Translations under genes and position numbers: made by a program
The notes under the pieces: model-generated
Database searches by the model: none
Told to the model about the DNA's origin: nothing
The model's input: the letters and a program-made list of their open reading frames with translations, nothing else
Part shown: in pieces, positions 1-11,847 of the stretch
How the letters are laid out: each line of letters opens with the position of its first letter
Numbering within the stretch: the stretch's first letter is position 1
NCBI RefSeq assembly: GCF_018139145.2
Contig: NC_059478.1
Span: 11,949,001-12,013,000, forward strand
DNA from: Gymnogyps californianus
Taxonomy: Eukaryota; Chordata; Aves; Accipitriformes; Cathartidae
DNA length: 64,000 bases
Direction of reading: 5' to 3'

Positions 1-689
1 ACATGGTCATCAAGGGAATTGCTGCTTAACCATTCCAAAGTTAACTTGGGTACTGCAGAGTGTTTTCATGATCTTACGTGCACTGAAAAGACAATTGAGG
101 AAAAAAGGTTTAAAATGCTATTTTCTGCAATTTACATCAAGAACATCAAAATGTAAGAAGCAGACAATAAATGATGATAAAAATAGAAAATTATAGTCAA
201 ACAATACTCACTTTACTCAAGATATAAATACTCTCATCAGCTGTTATTTAACAAAATTTATCAAGACAACAGGGAATGTCTGGAAAGAGACTCTGACCAC
301 CCTTTTGACTTCAAATAACATAGGAGATAAACTTGATTGCATTTAATGATTAGTTTAACATCTATTAAAATCAAATTTCCAAACCTCAGCTCTACTCTAT
401 CATTAAATATAATCATCCCTTGGGAGAAAAGGAATTCATTCAGTTGTGTATATGAATGATATTTTCTGTAATGACTTTTCCAAAGCTGACTTGTGGCTTG
501 GGGTGGTTTGTTTGGGTTTTTTGTTTGCTTTGGGTTTTCTTTTTGTTGGGGAGGGAGGGAGGGAGTTTTGAATGGGGACAAAGTTCAGAACACAGGTATC
601 AGGTATGAATCTTTGGCACTTAAGTTTGTAGGATGAGTGGCTGAGCCCGCCTCTGAGTTGAGACTGGAAAAACCAAGGGCTTAAGACAT
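1..689. other. AT-rich non-coding stretch
   Basis: No exon or RNA gene can be recognised. The reading frames here are short and overlap on the same strand without protein-like composition. One T/G-rich patch lies at about 495-570 (GGTTTG/TTTTGTTTG runs followed by GGGA repeats), which looks like simple low-complexity DNA. Confidence 0.6.
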
Positions 690-842
690 GTCTCAAACTG
701 TCTTACACTAAGTTACACAAATCACTACATAAAGTTGCTCGGTTTCAGTCTGTAAAATGGGAACAATGAGATTTTTCTGTCTCATAGTGGTATCACTAAA
801 TTAAAACCCATTAATCCTTGGCAAGTATTTAGATACCATATC
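690..842 (+). repeat. Ancient MIR/L3-like SINE or LINE relic
   Basis: The stretch has, in the right order, the landmarks of the old amniote MIR/L3 group. These are a degraded 'cacttaacctctctg'-like part around 690-735, then a clear match to 'CAGT.TGTAAAATGGG' at 747-762, then 'CTCATAG' and a TTAAA-type spacer, and finally 'AAGTATTTAGATACCAT', close to the usual 'GCACTCAGATACTATGG' ending. It is heavily diverged, so it is a fossil. The family assignment (MIR versus CR1-L3 tail, which share this text) cannot be settled by eye. Confidence 0.55.
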
Positions 843-1727
843 GATACAAATCATATTAATAAGCAAAGATAGTGCTACCAAGTTTAACAGAGTTATTCAC
901 AAAATAGGAATAAGTGATCAAAGGAAGAACTTCTTAATTTTCATTATAGGTGCTTAGATTTTTTTGTCAAAGTCTTTATCAGTATCTCACAGGTTATATT
1001 ATTTGACAGTGTAAAGGGTAAAAGGGCCATTAACTTTAAAACTAGGCCAATTGACCCCAGCTGAAGATCATGTCCAATCCTGCTCCTGCTGAGTACAGTG
1101 AAAATATGACTTCTCCTAATTCTGTCAAATTTGCAGAAAAGCTGCAAAATGCTCTTTTTTTTCCTTGCAATTATGCTGGTTCAACATACTCTGACTTTTT
1201 ATTATAAGCTTACTCTGCTCATGCCTTATATCAGTTATTTTATGGGAAGGTCTACTGTTAGGCTAGTAAAATCCCTTCGAACTTCAGTCTGGTGCTTTTG
1301 TATCAATCTGTGTAGCATGTGTTAAAGATCTAATTTCTAATTACAGTAAAGCAACAAAAGAGGTGGAGGGAGGAATATGTAGTTCATTGTCAGTCATTTT
1401 ATCAAATAGCATCCACATTTGCTTGGAAGTAAGGCTTAATTAGCAATCTCCTTCCTCAGTAACTACCTTCCTTTACCTTTTAAGCCAGGCATGTAGGTAA
1501 TTAACAGAAGCTCTTTGCTACCTACAAGAAAGCCCATTAAATTTAGTAAAACTTTAGCTTTAAAGAAAGGCATAACTTAGCCAATGCAGAAGAACTCTGA
1601 CAGGGCTAACCTGGCTATAATCAGAATTATTTCTCATTGTGCTCCAATTTAAGGGGAAAGGACAAAGCACAGTGAACTGTCAGGTATGTTTGGTTTCCAG
1701 TTCACTTTATTGGATGGGCGGGGGGGT

Positions 1728-1731
<4 letters not shown>
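843..1731. other. AT-rich non-coding stretch
   Basis: Nothing protein-like is visible. A short fragment of an old repeat is annotated separately at 1066-1112. The rest is unique-looking AT-rich DNA that ends in a G8 run just before the poly-A tract. Confidence 0.55.
1066..1112 (+). repeat. Fragment of ancient 'CAATCCTGCTCC' amniote repeat
   Basis: The text TGTCCAATCCTGCTCCTGCT followed by GAGTACAGTGAAAATATGACTTC resembles the widespread reptile/bird relic that reads roughly 'CAAATCCTGCTCCCATTGAAGTCAGTGGCAAAACTCC'. Only about 45 bases align, so this is a weak call resting on memory of the family. Confidence 0.35.

Positions 1732-1763
<32 letters not shown>
1732..1763. repeat. Poly-A tract, 32 bases
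   Basis: An uninterrupted run of 32 A follows GGGCGGGGGGGTGTTT. No recognisable retroposed body lies upstream, so a retrotransposon tail is not supported. It is best treated as a mononucleotide microsatellite. Confidence 0.95.
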
Positions 1764-1765
<2 letters not shown>

Positions 1766-3198
1766 CCACTACTTAGGAGCTATACTGCTGAATAACAAAA
1801 AAATCCTAACAATCTCTGTCCGTGGAGGAACTTCATAGACATACCAAGCAAACTGCTCTGCTAAGAATGTCCCTTTATGGTGCAAACATGTTTAATTAAT
1901 CTTATGACAGATGGAAAAATGTAAATGTGTAATATACAAAAAGCTTATTTTTAAATTACTAGACCAGGTTTTAATTGCTGATAACCTCAGGTCAGATATA
2001 CAATAGGCCAGGCCTCTGTGAAGCAGTAAACTTGGCATCGGTTCTCTACATTCAGGCATAGTCTGATCAGATTTTGTTTTGCAAAGGTCATTTAATTAGT
2101 AGTATCAGTAACTCTTACTACCTTAACATTATCTTCCTTTAGCTAACCATATCATTTTGCATGTGCTAAGTAAAACAGGAATTAACAAAATTCCAGTGGC
2201 TTACTTACATGATAAATAACAAGCCATTTTAAGGAAGAAATCTCCTAGGGAGTGCGGAAAAACCTGCAGCTGAAGGCGAGCGAGTCCGGATGTGTAACTC
2301 TGCACAGGCATAAACAGGAAACGGAGCAGCTTGCGTTTGGATTGACAATCTGGCTCCAAATGGCTCATCTACAGCGGGCACAATGCTTGACCCGTGTCAA
2401 ACATGAGAACCATGGTTTTGTAAGGTTTTCTGTCCTGATACCTCTCGGGGCTCCCTTAACTAAAGTAAAATCTTTATCATTCTGCGTGGTTGAGAAAGGT
2501 CTCACTTAGTGAAATACTTAAAATTAATGATGTCACCTTTATTGTAAAACATTTTCTCATGCATCCGCTTCCTATAGTTTTGGCAATAAACCCCCTGGAA
2601 TGGAAACATCAGAAATTAATCATTTTATAATGCAGAATAATATTCGGTTCTTTTATTGTCATGTTCCAACATAACACAGGAGCTAGCTTGACCTTCTAGA
2701 AAAGAAGTCTCAAATGCTATGCCACCAGTCTCACCAGGGTTTAACCCTACTTCTTCTATATATTTCATATGTTTCTGATGCACTGACCCCATAAGAATTA
2801 AACATTGTGCAAGTTCATTGTGCAAAACCTTACCCTGGTGTTTCTAGAGCACGTGTCCTGCAAGCAAAGTTCACCATAATGCCAGGAGATGATCTCCTTG
2901 CAAAGCAGTGCTGTATACCTGATAGGTTCAAGAATTCAGGGCACAGGAAAATGACAGAAAAACTCAGGACAATAAGATGAATCACAGACCTTTCATGACA
3001 GAGATGTATCAGACTCCTTCCACTACATTCCACAGATAAAGACGTCTGTAAGGAGCCATTTCATCTCTGAAAATGATGCGGGCGTTGCAGAACTCAAAGG
3101 AAATTACCAGCAGTAACTTTATTCCTAAGGATGTCGGCCAAGCCAAGGATTTGGTCTTTGTACAACAGACACTGCACTAAGGAAAGGAGATTTAGCCA
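1764..3198. other. Non-coding stretch with a mildly CpG-bearing patch at 2240-2470
   Basis: Mostly AT-rich. The part at about 2250-2405 has more CpG than its surroundings (for example GAGTGCGG, GGCGAGCGAGTCCGG, AACGGAG, TTGCGTTTGG, CAGCGGGC, ACCCGTG) and an open plus frame of about 85 codons from 2252, but no recognisable protein. It could be a regulatory element. No splice or promoter context supports a gene. Confidence 0.4.
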
Positions 3199-3231
3199 TG
3201 CAAAGGTGATATTTGCCGTATCACCTTTGCA
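3199..3231. repeat. Perfect inverted repeat (13-bp arms, 7-nt loop)
   Basis: The left arm TGCAAAGGTGATA (3199-3211) and right arm TATCACCTTTGCA (3219-3231) are exact reverse complements around the loop TTTGCCG. Pairing stops at both outer ends. The stem is short for a microRNA precursor. No transposon ends or target duplications flank it. Confidence 0.9.
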
Positions 3232-5347
3232 ACTAATAGTGAAACCAGATATTAAAATTTAATATTTTTATCTTACATTACGGTCATATATTGTTGTCAG
3301 AAAGAAAAATGGCTCTGTAAAACATTACATTTTATTACAACTACCTCTGTTTTGTAAGTTTTTAAAAACACCAAGTAAGATTGAGACAGCTTCAATTGTT
3401 CATTCATACATTTACAGAGGCAGTTAAAAATCACACTTACAAAGTAGCAAATCACATATTTCTCAATACTAAAATAAAAGTCTTGTAGTATCCAAACTCT
3501 TGTATTCAACATTGTAATTAACAGGCTTAGAGAGTAACAACTACTATTTGTAAACAAGCAAAATATTGTGTATTACGTATTATAAAATTACCATCCTTTT
3601 TTAATATTAATAGCTTATTAATGAAACCTCCTGAATTCAGAATGATAATTTCCCTAACCACTTTGTAAATGCACTAACTTTGAGAATTACAATACTTCTT
3701 CAAAAATCTTCTCCATGGTATAAACCTCTTAGAAAGACTATCGCTAGCATACTCCATATAGACCTTCAGAACATGTTCACAGTAGTCCTGTTTCGATGCT
3801 GCAGAGCTCTATTTATTCAACACCTATAAAGTGTGACAGGATTTCTCTCTTGGAAGAAATATGCATGTTTTTGTCCATTTTGTTAGTGCTATCACTAACA
3901 AGCAGCTGAATGACATATGCTGGGATAAATACAACTGGTATTACAGAGTATTCACCACAAATAGTGAATGCCAATATTAGATTCTTGTGGTTTAAAAATG
4001 TTTTTCAAGCATCTTTTTTTTTTCCATTTTATTATTTGTACCATGGTGACCAGTAACAGCTAGGTCTACAGCGCACAAACCAAAGAAAAAAGTCCTTACC
4101 TGAAAAGGCTAACGGTCCAATTCGATCTTCTCCAAGACCTTAACAATCTGATGTTTGTGGGGAGGAGGGAGGGCTGATTAGGTTTCATTTTAAAATGAAT
4201 TGAAAAAACAGTTGATTTGTATTTTGCAAATAGTCTGCAGATGGATAACAGCTTGGATGTGATCTTTCACTCATATATTTGAAAGAATATTATATCTCTC
4301 AATTCTTTAAATCAGTGCAATTAAGGGTTTTTTTAGTGCTTCAAGCACTTTTGGTCATTCTTTCGAGAATGGTATACAATTAACCAGAAACCATGCTTGC
4401 AAAATACAGCACTGTTTTGGAAAGATTTCCTCATTCACAGTCTTCCTAAGAATTTCATTGCAGCTTCAGGAAAAACAATAGACTGAGCTAAGCTTGTGTC
4501 CCACCAATTAATTTATTTTAGCAAGTAGAAGGCAGGGATCTGGACTTTCAGTAAAGTGGACACCAGGAATAAGGGTCAGAGGAAGGAGATGTAAAATGTC
4601 CATTTGTCACTTACACATCTTAATCACTAATAAGACAGCAGTAGATATCTCGGAGTCTTTCAGGGAAGAAAGCAAACTATGCCACGCACAAACATCCCCA
4701 TGGGACAGCCAGCAAGCACTGGTGGCACTCTCTGCTAAGGCAGCAAGGCGGGCCGGTAGTGATCAGCTATGTGCCCGAGAGGAGCCGGCACGGCGCAGTA
4801 CATGCTCAACGCATGTTTGTTGGAGGAGGTGCTGGAAGGAGGCTACACTGGGGGAAAAGCAAAGGGAAATTAGATGGGACAATCAATTACAATATTTGAA
4901 AGCATGTGATTAGCATACAATGACCAATTTCCTATTTAAAAAAAAAAAAATGTTCAGTGGCATGTATTTCAGGCATATTCAGAATGTTATTTTAACACAT
5001 AAGCAACAATAGTTTAGAAATCCCTGATACGAACTGAGGATAGAGCTAAGCACCCCAGTAGTGACACAATATAAACTTCAGCACATGAAATACTGGAAGT
5101 TGATGTAAACAGCTTTTAATAGCAGCGAACATTTGTTCGCTTTGTTTAGACCATCTGGATGTTCCATTGTGTTCAGTTCAACACAGACTGCCGTCGGGTG
5201 ACAGTTGATATATGTTAAGTACAAGCAAAGTGCCCCAGCCCACTCCAGGGACCCCGAGGAGAACTTCTCGGTGTTTTGTGGAATATGCTGTCAGACCGCA
5301 GTGCAGTCGCCTGCATCCTTAATGGCTCTGGGCCAAAGTCCTCTAGC
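3232..5347. other. AT-rich non-coding stretch
   Basis: No gene is recognisable. A slightly GC-richer part at about 4640-4850 carries an open plus frame of 105 codons (4596-4913) with no family resemblance and no flanking splice signals that convince. Confidence 0.5.
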
Positions 5348-5371
5348 TTTTTTTTTTTTTTTTTTTTTTTT
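5348..5371. repeat. Poly-T tract, 24 bases
   Basis: An uninterrupted run of 24 T lies inside an open frame, which only produces a string of phenylalanines and does not indicate a protein. Confidence 0.95.
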
Positions 5372-7397
5372 AAATCAAAGCAGAGTTTTGCTTTTACTGT
5401 TTGAAAGGTTAGGAAAACTATGCCAAAGTTCTTCCAAGCAGCTTGGAGAGCATCAGCTGAAAGGAATGATTTTCAATATGGAGCAAAGAATAAAGAGAAC
5501 CACTAATCCTGAGAGATTCCAGGTTTCACTCATTTTACATGCAATGTGGCTAACAGCCATTTGAATGCAACAAAAGAAAAAAGTTACTAATAAACACAAT
5601 GATGTTATTGTTCTGAAGAAAAGATAGGAAATCAACAGTTAGAAGCACAGAGATTTTTCTATGCCTATCCAATAATATACTACATTATATGCTGCCTACA
5701 TTTTGGATAGTTGGTGATGCATCCTCTGCGGGAAATCAAAGCTGTCTTTCAGGCATGTTGGCCATTTCACTTTTAATCACTGATTGTGAAATGCTTTGAC
5801 TCCTGAAATTAAAGGAAGTATGTGAAGGAGAATTATTATTACTATTATTGCCACTATTCTGCATCTTCACATAACCACCACTTCAGTTCAGCTTTATACA
5901 ATACAAAAGTATTAACTTTTGGAAAGCAGAAAAGACAGAAATCTGAAAGCTTATGTGGATGCATTCACATACAAAAAAAAAGTATTTCCAATTTTAGGGT
6001 ACAAAACTGAAATAGTTTCGTTTAGCCTTCCCTTAGGATGTTGATCATGTAGCGCAATGCCTACATGATTACTTCTACCTCCGGAAGTAGTATCATTTAA
6101 TAAATCATGTGATATATCTGGAATGCCAGTGAAAATCTTAATTTTTTTTTTTTTTTTAAATCTCATATCAACAGGAACAAAAGTATTGAATAACATGGAA
6201 AAACACACCCTAGATGCTCACAGCATATGATCTTCTCTTCTTTCTCTTTCAGTTATATGTTAGATTATTTAACCTTTTTTGTCACTGGCTTTTTCCTGCA
6301 AAGTTTAGCTCTTATAAGTTTGACTCTTACAAGCTGTTGCAGTAAACTATTTATCCCCCAAAAAGGTGGCACACAAGCAGCAACATTCAAGGTTTCTCAC
6401 ATTATACCTCAGCTCTGACAGGGGCTGAGAGTACATGTTAGTTTCCATTCCACTTTATTTCACAGCCTCTCACGAAGGCTATTCCAAAGGGTACCAGGTG
6501 ATACTGGCTGTTACAGAGGTATCCAAAGTTAAACCATTCTGCGAGAATCAATTTTGTTTCATCCACTTCGAAGCTACCAAGCAAACATTATGTACATGGC
6601 AATTTCAGTCACTGTTTGGAAATAGCCTCCTCTTTCCTTTTTTTCAGTCTAACCCAGAAGAAATTATAGTCCAGGAATAGAAATACCTTTTTCTAAAAAG
6701 ATTACAGAGAGAGCCTCCAAATTATATTTGAAGTCTACGGAAAATTGTCCTGCAAATTATATGCATTTGAATGAATGTCATCCTTTTCAAATGTAATGAA
6801 AAGAAGCAATGTCTCCGAGTGAAGTCAGCAAGTAGTAAACTCATTAATTTAAAGAATGCTTTACATAACTTCAAAAATATCCACATCTTACAGAATCAGG
6901 TCAAAAAAATAAAGGTGATCAACACATTCTGCATTCAAGCTCAAAAACACGATCAAGTTACAACATTCAAACATAGACCACTACTGTAAAGGAGTCACTG
7001 CTGCAACTGGAGTTAATACCCAGCTCATTTATATTGCTTGCCTAAATCAATGGGACAACTCAAGTTATTCAGCTGGATTTCTGCTGGAAGACAATAATAT
7101 ATCTACATTTCCAATGTGTAGGTAACTTCTAAACCTTCTCTTCCATTGTTGTAATGTGCTAGCTTTTATAATTCTGCAATTGGAACAATTAACACAGGAT
7201 TGTCTCTTTTCAACATTATTTCCATTTTGGAGAGTGTTTGGAAAGCATAATGCACAGCCAATTAAGCATTAAGAAATGTGTATCAGATTTGCAATTTGAA
7301 TTTACATTTATGCTAGGATTTCAAATACTTTTATAAACATTAAATAAACGCTGCAATACCATTGAACTGCAAGTACTACACAGTAAGTTTTGTCTAA
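5372..7397. other. AT-rich non-coding stretch
   Basis: No coding exon or RNA gene is recognised. A strong polypyrimidine run ending in CAG at about 6232-6252 resembles a splice acceptor, but the sequence after it is not protein-like. A short possible old-repeat fragment around 7040-7085 (TAAATCAATGGGACAACTCAAG and onward) is too weak to annotate separately. Confidence 0.5.
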
Positions 7398-7475
7398 TTT
7401 CCAGGAAGATAAACAGGCACAGAGAAGGCAACTTAGTCAAAGGGCATAAGATGTCTAGCTCTGGCTCCGTTCAAG
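7398..7475 (+). repeat. MIR/L3-like ancient repeat fragment
   Basis: GATAAACAGGCACAGAGAAG, then GCAACTTAGTCAAAGGGCATAAGA and TCTAGCTCTGGCTCC, run parallel to the 'ggaaactgaggcacagagaggttaagt...cacacagctag...cagagctgg' stretch of the old MIR/L3 group. Divergence is high and only the middle of the element is left. Confidence 0.5.
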
Positions 7476-8394
7476 AGAACACCTATCCCAAATGCTGCTG
7501 ATGCTCAGGCACTACCGTTTTCCAATTATTACTTGAAGTATTTTTTTTTTTAAATATCCCCCCCCGTTTTTAGTTTAAAACCATTAAGCCCCAAACTGCC
7601 AGCTCAGTAAGACTTGGGCCGAGCTACAAACATATCACACAAGCTTTCAGTTAGCTGATGACCAGGACTCACCTGCGATGTAAATGGAAATTGAAGCTCT
7701 TTATTTACAGGCCAAGCAGTTTGCAATCATGTTTTGCACACTTCTCTCTGCTGTTCCAAACACATATCCCATCCTCACATTACAGCCTTAATTTTCTTAG
7801 TTGTTTTAACTCCCTTTTTTTCCCCCTTACATGGTCTAGTCAGAGCTGCCCATCACAGCAGGCTTCATAATCAGTAGCATACTCCATCCTTGTACTGTAC
7901 AACACAAGTACAACAAATGCAATAGACTGTTATTGTCTTAGCATAATATTAAGGTGTGAAAAAATTATCAACTGATTAATATTGCATCTGACAAGAAATC
8001 TATTGTAAATTAATAAATCATGAAATAATTTGCTCTTTCAAAACCAATATAATCAATAGTTCTCATGCTATTTTATACCATCATGTAGTTAAGCAAAAGA
8101 AAAATGCAGACGTTATTAAAATGTCTTATCTAGGAAAGTGTCTAAAGTTTCAGCTTTGTTTTTGAAAGAATGCAGTGGGTATCACGAGTTTATGAGGATT
8201 CACACACAAACCAGCCGAGTATTTAATTTTTTGTGTTCGTGTAGCAATATAATATTTCAAAAGAAATTGAATTTAATCGGACGCAGTAGAAGTTATTCAA
8301 TAGCTGATAAATGGATGTACTGTAAAATGTAATGTCACCTAGTTAAAAAAAGAAAAGAGAGAGAAGATGCTAATTCTGCTGATGAAGATATTGT
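7476..8394. other. AT-rich non-coding stretch
   Basis: No gene or repeat is recognised apart from T and C runs at about 7541-7566. A GTGAGT donor-like site reads on the minus strand at about 7668-7673, but the frame upstream of it closes after some 17 codons. Confidence 0.5.
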
Positions 8395-8600
8395 TTTTCC
8401 CCTCTTGTGCCCTATTCATTATGCAAGGCTGCAGAATATGAAGTGTAGTGTGTGATCCGGGCGATCTAATGATCTCCCACACCTGCTCATCTGGTACAAT
8501 TTTAATTAACACTCCAAGGAGGTTTGTCAAGAGTAATCAAAAACATTGTCGCTTATAAAGCTGTGGCAAGAAATCAATAGTTTTCATCAGAAAAGGTAAG
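8395..8600. promoter_or_regulatory. Candidate conserved non-coding element
   Basis: This roughly 200-base block contains closely packed motifs of the kind found in developmental enhancers: CACACCTGCTC (E-box type), TTTTAATTAACAC (homeodomain-type TAATTA), ATTCATTATGCAAG (octamer-like ATGCAA) and ATTGTCGCTTATAAAGC. It has no low-complexity DNA and no repeat. This is inference from composition. Cross-species conservation was not tested, and motif matches of this length arise often by chance. Confidence 0.25.
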
Positions 8601-10659
8601 GTCTGGCATAACTGAACCATTTAATTGCTTCATTCCAATAAACAAAAACTGCACATTTTAATGACTTGATTTTGGAGATCAATATCTAACCACATATTGC
8701 ATTAAACAGCAACATGTGGTGGGATATTCACAGTCATTTCAATTCAGAATGAAGCATTCTTCTTTTTTTATTTCATCTCAAATGGCAATAGGTTGCTGAG
8801 CCTATGCAGTGCTATGATTTATATCAAATGAGTGACCTCTAGGGCCGTAAGACTAGAACGGGTGACTAGTTCTCAATGGTAAGCTACTGGCACTTGACAA
8901 AGTGCCTGAAGCAGAATGAATTTACTTCTCTTTTCCTCAATCATCAACAGGCTCTGCCCTGACCCCCATACTGACTCCTATAACAAGATCTCCTGTCTCC
9001 GACTGAAAAATTTACTGTCATGTCTACTTTTCATTGAGCTCAAGTGAGTACTTCTGTCACCTTCAGTGAACTGAGTCTGTAAAAGATTTAACTAAACACC
9101 AGTCACAGCTTAAAAACTAAGCAAGAACAACTCATATAAAAAGTACCGCTTTTAAGCGCTTCTGATTCTTAAAAGTCCAGGAGCTATGCCTTTTTATTAT
9201 GGTTTTGGTTTTTTAAGTGTTTGTCATTAAACTGTTAAAAGCTACTGCTCCACAAAGAAATGAATGAAAGACTCATGGTATAACACAGGTATCATAACAT
9301 TAGCAAAATCTAGTAGTACTGGAACACTCCTCCTGGACACAAACACAGCCAAAGTTTAAATGCTTGTGAACTATGAAAGATTCAACACCGTGAAAATTTA
9401 CATATGAAGAGATATCAACTATAAATCACATAGCCATTTGAATTCATGATCTGATTTGTATACAATGGACAGCACCACCATGCTCAAAATATGTCTATAT
9501 ACTGTAATGATAAACAATTTTTTTTACTATTCAAAGATCTTTAATTTTAAAGTAATATTTGTAAAACATTTTTTCCACACTCTTTCAATAACAACAGTTA
9601 TCATAGAATATATGATACCTAGCTACACATAAAAGCATGCATGGTATGTCTTAATCATTTTAACTAGTATTTTACCAATATTTTAACTTTATAAAGTAAT
9701 AAAAACTAATATTGCAAGAACTCTGTCTATCAACGATAAGGCAATTAAAAGAATGACACTTGATGGTTTATTCCAACATCTCACTAAAGCCTTACACAAA
9801 ATTTTCACTCCCTCTTTAATTTTCAATTCTTCTACCCTCCCTGCTTCACAGCTTCTGGCTATTGGCTTTTACAATCTGTCCCTAGAGAGCCAGGAGTTAT
9901 TACCCTTGTCGATGGAAGAGAAAGGGATGTTATTCCCCTGTCACCCTCTCCAGCTCCAGCAGATTCCTAGCTCTGATCTATAGCCTTCATTGGAGAAAAG
10001 CGTCTGACATGCTGTTAGTTCTCAACCCTGTCAGATCCATCTACCCATGCTACTGGCATTACTTACTTGAGTCAGAGTCACAGGAGTCAGACCAAAAATT
10101 TGAGAAGAAAACACTATATCCACTTCTATTTGAGTAAATATAAGAGAGAAATGTCTGCTGCAAAGAGTGCAGGTTTTCAGGAGGCACTACGTGCCACACA
10201 TGCTTTGAATCTGCGCTTAGAAAGAGGTAAAGTAGTATCTGAAATTATTCATGTTTACAATAGAAATACTGCATCATCTAGATAGCATCAGGTAAACCCA
10301 AAGGATACAGAACAGTTAATGAAACGATCTTAAGAAAATTTAACAATTCCTTCAATACTCTTTTAACAAACTACTGCTTAATTTTTTAATGCTTCCTTTT
10401 AATTGACATTCACATGGCTGCTACATAAAATGGGCACCTTCGATGGCAGGTGAGAGGCCACATGAGACGGTTATGACTCACTTTACTTGTATGCTGCCTG
10501 TCATCCCACAATACAAATCTATACAGCAGCATTTTGCATGCATTATTTTACAGACTTCAACAATAAATTAACCTTTAATTGTAAAGTATCAATAAGGCAA
10601 CTGTGTAGATGGCTGGTTTAGTTCATCTTATACTCTACACACTCAGCAAAATGAACTGA
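8601..10659. other. AT-rich non-coding stretch
   Basis: No exon, RNA gene or interspersed repeat is recognised. Short open frames at 9753-9983 and 10067-10285 have no recognisable product. Confidence 0.5.
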
Positions 10660-11225
10660 TCTCCCCGCCCCACAGACACCAACCAAATAGCATAGGGGCT
10701 GGCTCTGATCTCCGCTGCCTCCTCTGGTCAGGTACTCCTCTCATCAGGCTAGAGCCAAAAACATTGTGCTTGGTGTGACTGTCAAGCAAGAGGTGACGCT
10801 TCATCCCAATACATGCAGCGTTTGCTCACACCGTCAGTATTAGCAATACAGGCAAAACCGGGAAGAAGTGGAAGTCCTGCTACAGCAGGCAGATGGGCGC
10901 CATCATGCCCCTCTCCTTATCAAGCTCCTGTGGGCAGAGCTTCTCATGTACCCGTTTGCTGTCTCCTTGCCTTCCCCCCCCCCCTTCCTTCCAACAAGGC
11001 TGTGAGAAGAACAGATTTGCTTCCCCTTTACAATTTTTACAGAGCAAGCTCCCCCTTTCCATATTTCATCACAAGCAAGGAGGTTGAATGGGGAAGGTGT
11101 TGCTGTTTCCACTTCCTTTCTCTCCCTGTACTCAAGGAGAAGTAGGAGCAAGTGAGCTATTACTAGAGGAGATAAGGGATCGGAGTCAAAGCAGTGCCTG
11201 CAGATGGTGCAGGATGAGAGCTACT
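10660..11225. other. GC-richer, pyrimidine-rich stretch before CR1
   Basis: Composition shifts towards C and T (for example the C11 run at 10974-10984 and repeated CTCC/TTCC patches). Several overlapping open frames on both strands come from this bias, and none resembles a known protein. It may be part of an older insertion that the CR1 copy landed in, but no ends can be defined. Confidence 0.35.
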
Positions 11226-11847
11226 GGACATTGCCCTGGTGGCCAAGAAGGCCAACAGCACCCTGGCTTGTGTCAGAAATAGTGTGGCCAGCAGGACTAG
11301 GGAAGTGATTGTCCCCCTGTACTCGGCACTGGTGAGGCCGCACCTCGAATACTGTATTCAGTTTTGGGCCCCTCACTACAAGAAAGACATTGAGGTGCTG
11401 GAGCGTGTCCAGAGAAGGGCAACGAAGCTGGTGAAGGGTCTAGAGCACAAGTCTGATGAGGAGCGGCTGCGAGAACTGGGGTTGTTTAGCCTGCAGAAAA
11501 GGAGCTCAGGGGAGACCTTATTGCTCTCTACAACTACCTGAAAGGAGGTTGTAGCGAGGTGGGTGTTGGTCTCTTTCCCAAGTAACAAGCGATAGGACAA
11601 GAGGAAACGGCCTCAAGTTGTGCCAGGGAGGTTTAGATTGGATATTAGGAAAAATTTCTTCACGAAAAGGGTTATCAAGCATTGGAACAGGCTGCCCAGG
11701 GTTGAGTCACCATCCCTGGAGGTATTTAAAAGGTGTGTAGATGTGATGTTTAGGAACATGGTTTAGTGGTGGACTTGGCAGTGTTAGGTTTACGGGTGGA
11801 CTCTATGATCTTAAAGGTCTTTTCCAACCTAAATAATTCTATGATTT
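11226..11847 (+). mobile_element. 5'-truncated CR1 LINE, plus strand
   Basis: This is the 3' part of a chicken-repeat-1 (CR1) non-LTR retrotransposon. The plus frame at 11239-11541 reads as the C-terminal region of CR1 ORF2, downstream of the reverse transcriptase core. Recognisable pieces include [29 protein letters not shown] and [12 protein letters not shown]. The frame is then lost near 11500 in a run of G/A, apparently by a one-base loss, and the family-typical text continues in another frame (the GGAACAGGCTGCCCAGG and CATCCCTGGAGG parts). The element ends in the CR1 signature AATTCTATGATT at about 11836-11847 instead of a poly-A tail. It is 5'-truncated, as almost all CR1 copies are. 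It is a dead copy that encodes nothing functional. Confidence 0.95.

Noticed and set aside
3199..3231. Reading the perfect hairpin as a microRNA precursor
   Set aside because: The stem has only 13 pairs and pairing stops outside it, while microRNA precursors need about 30 pairs. It is kept only as an inverted repeat.
11376..11600. Minus-strand open frame opposite the CR1 copy at 11 kb
   Set aside because: Antisense shadow of the CR1 ORF2 remnant.
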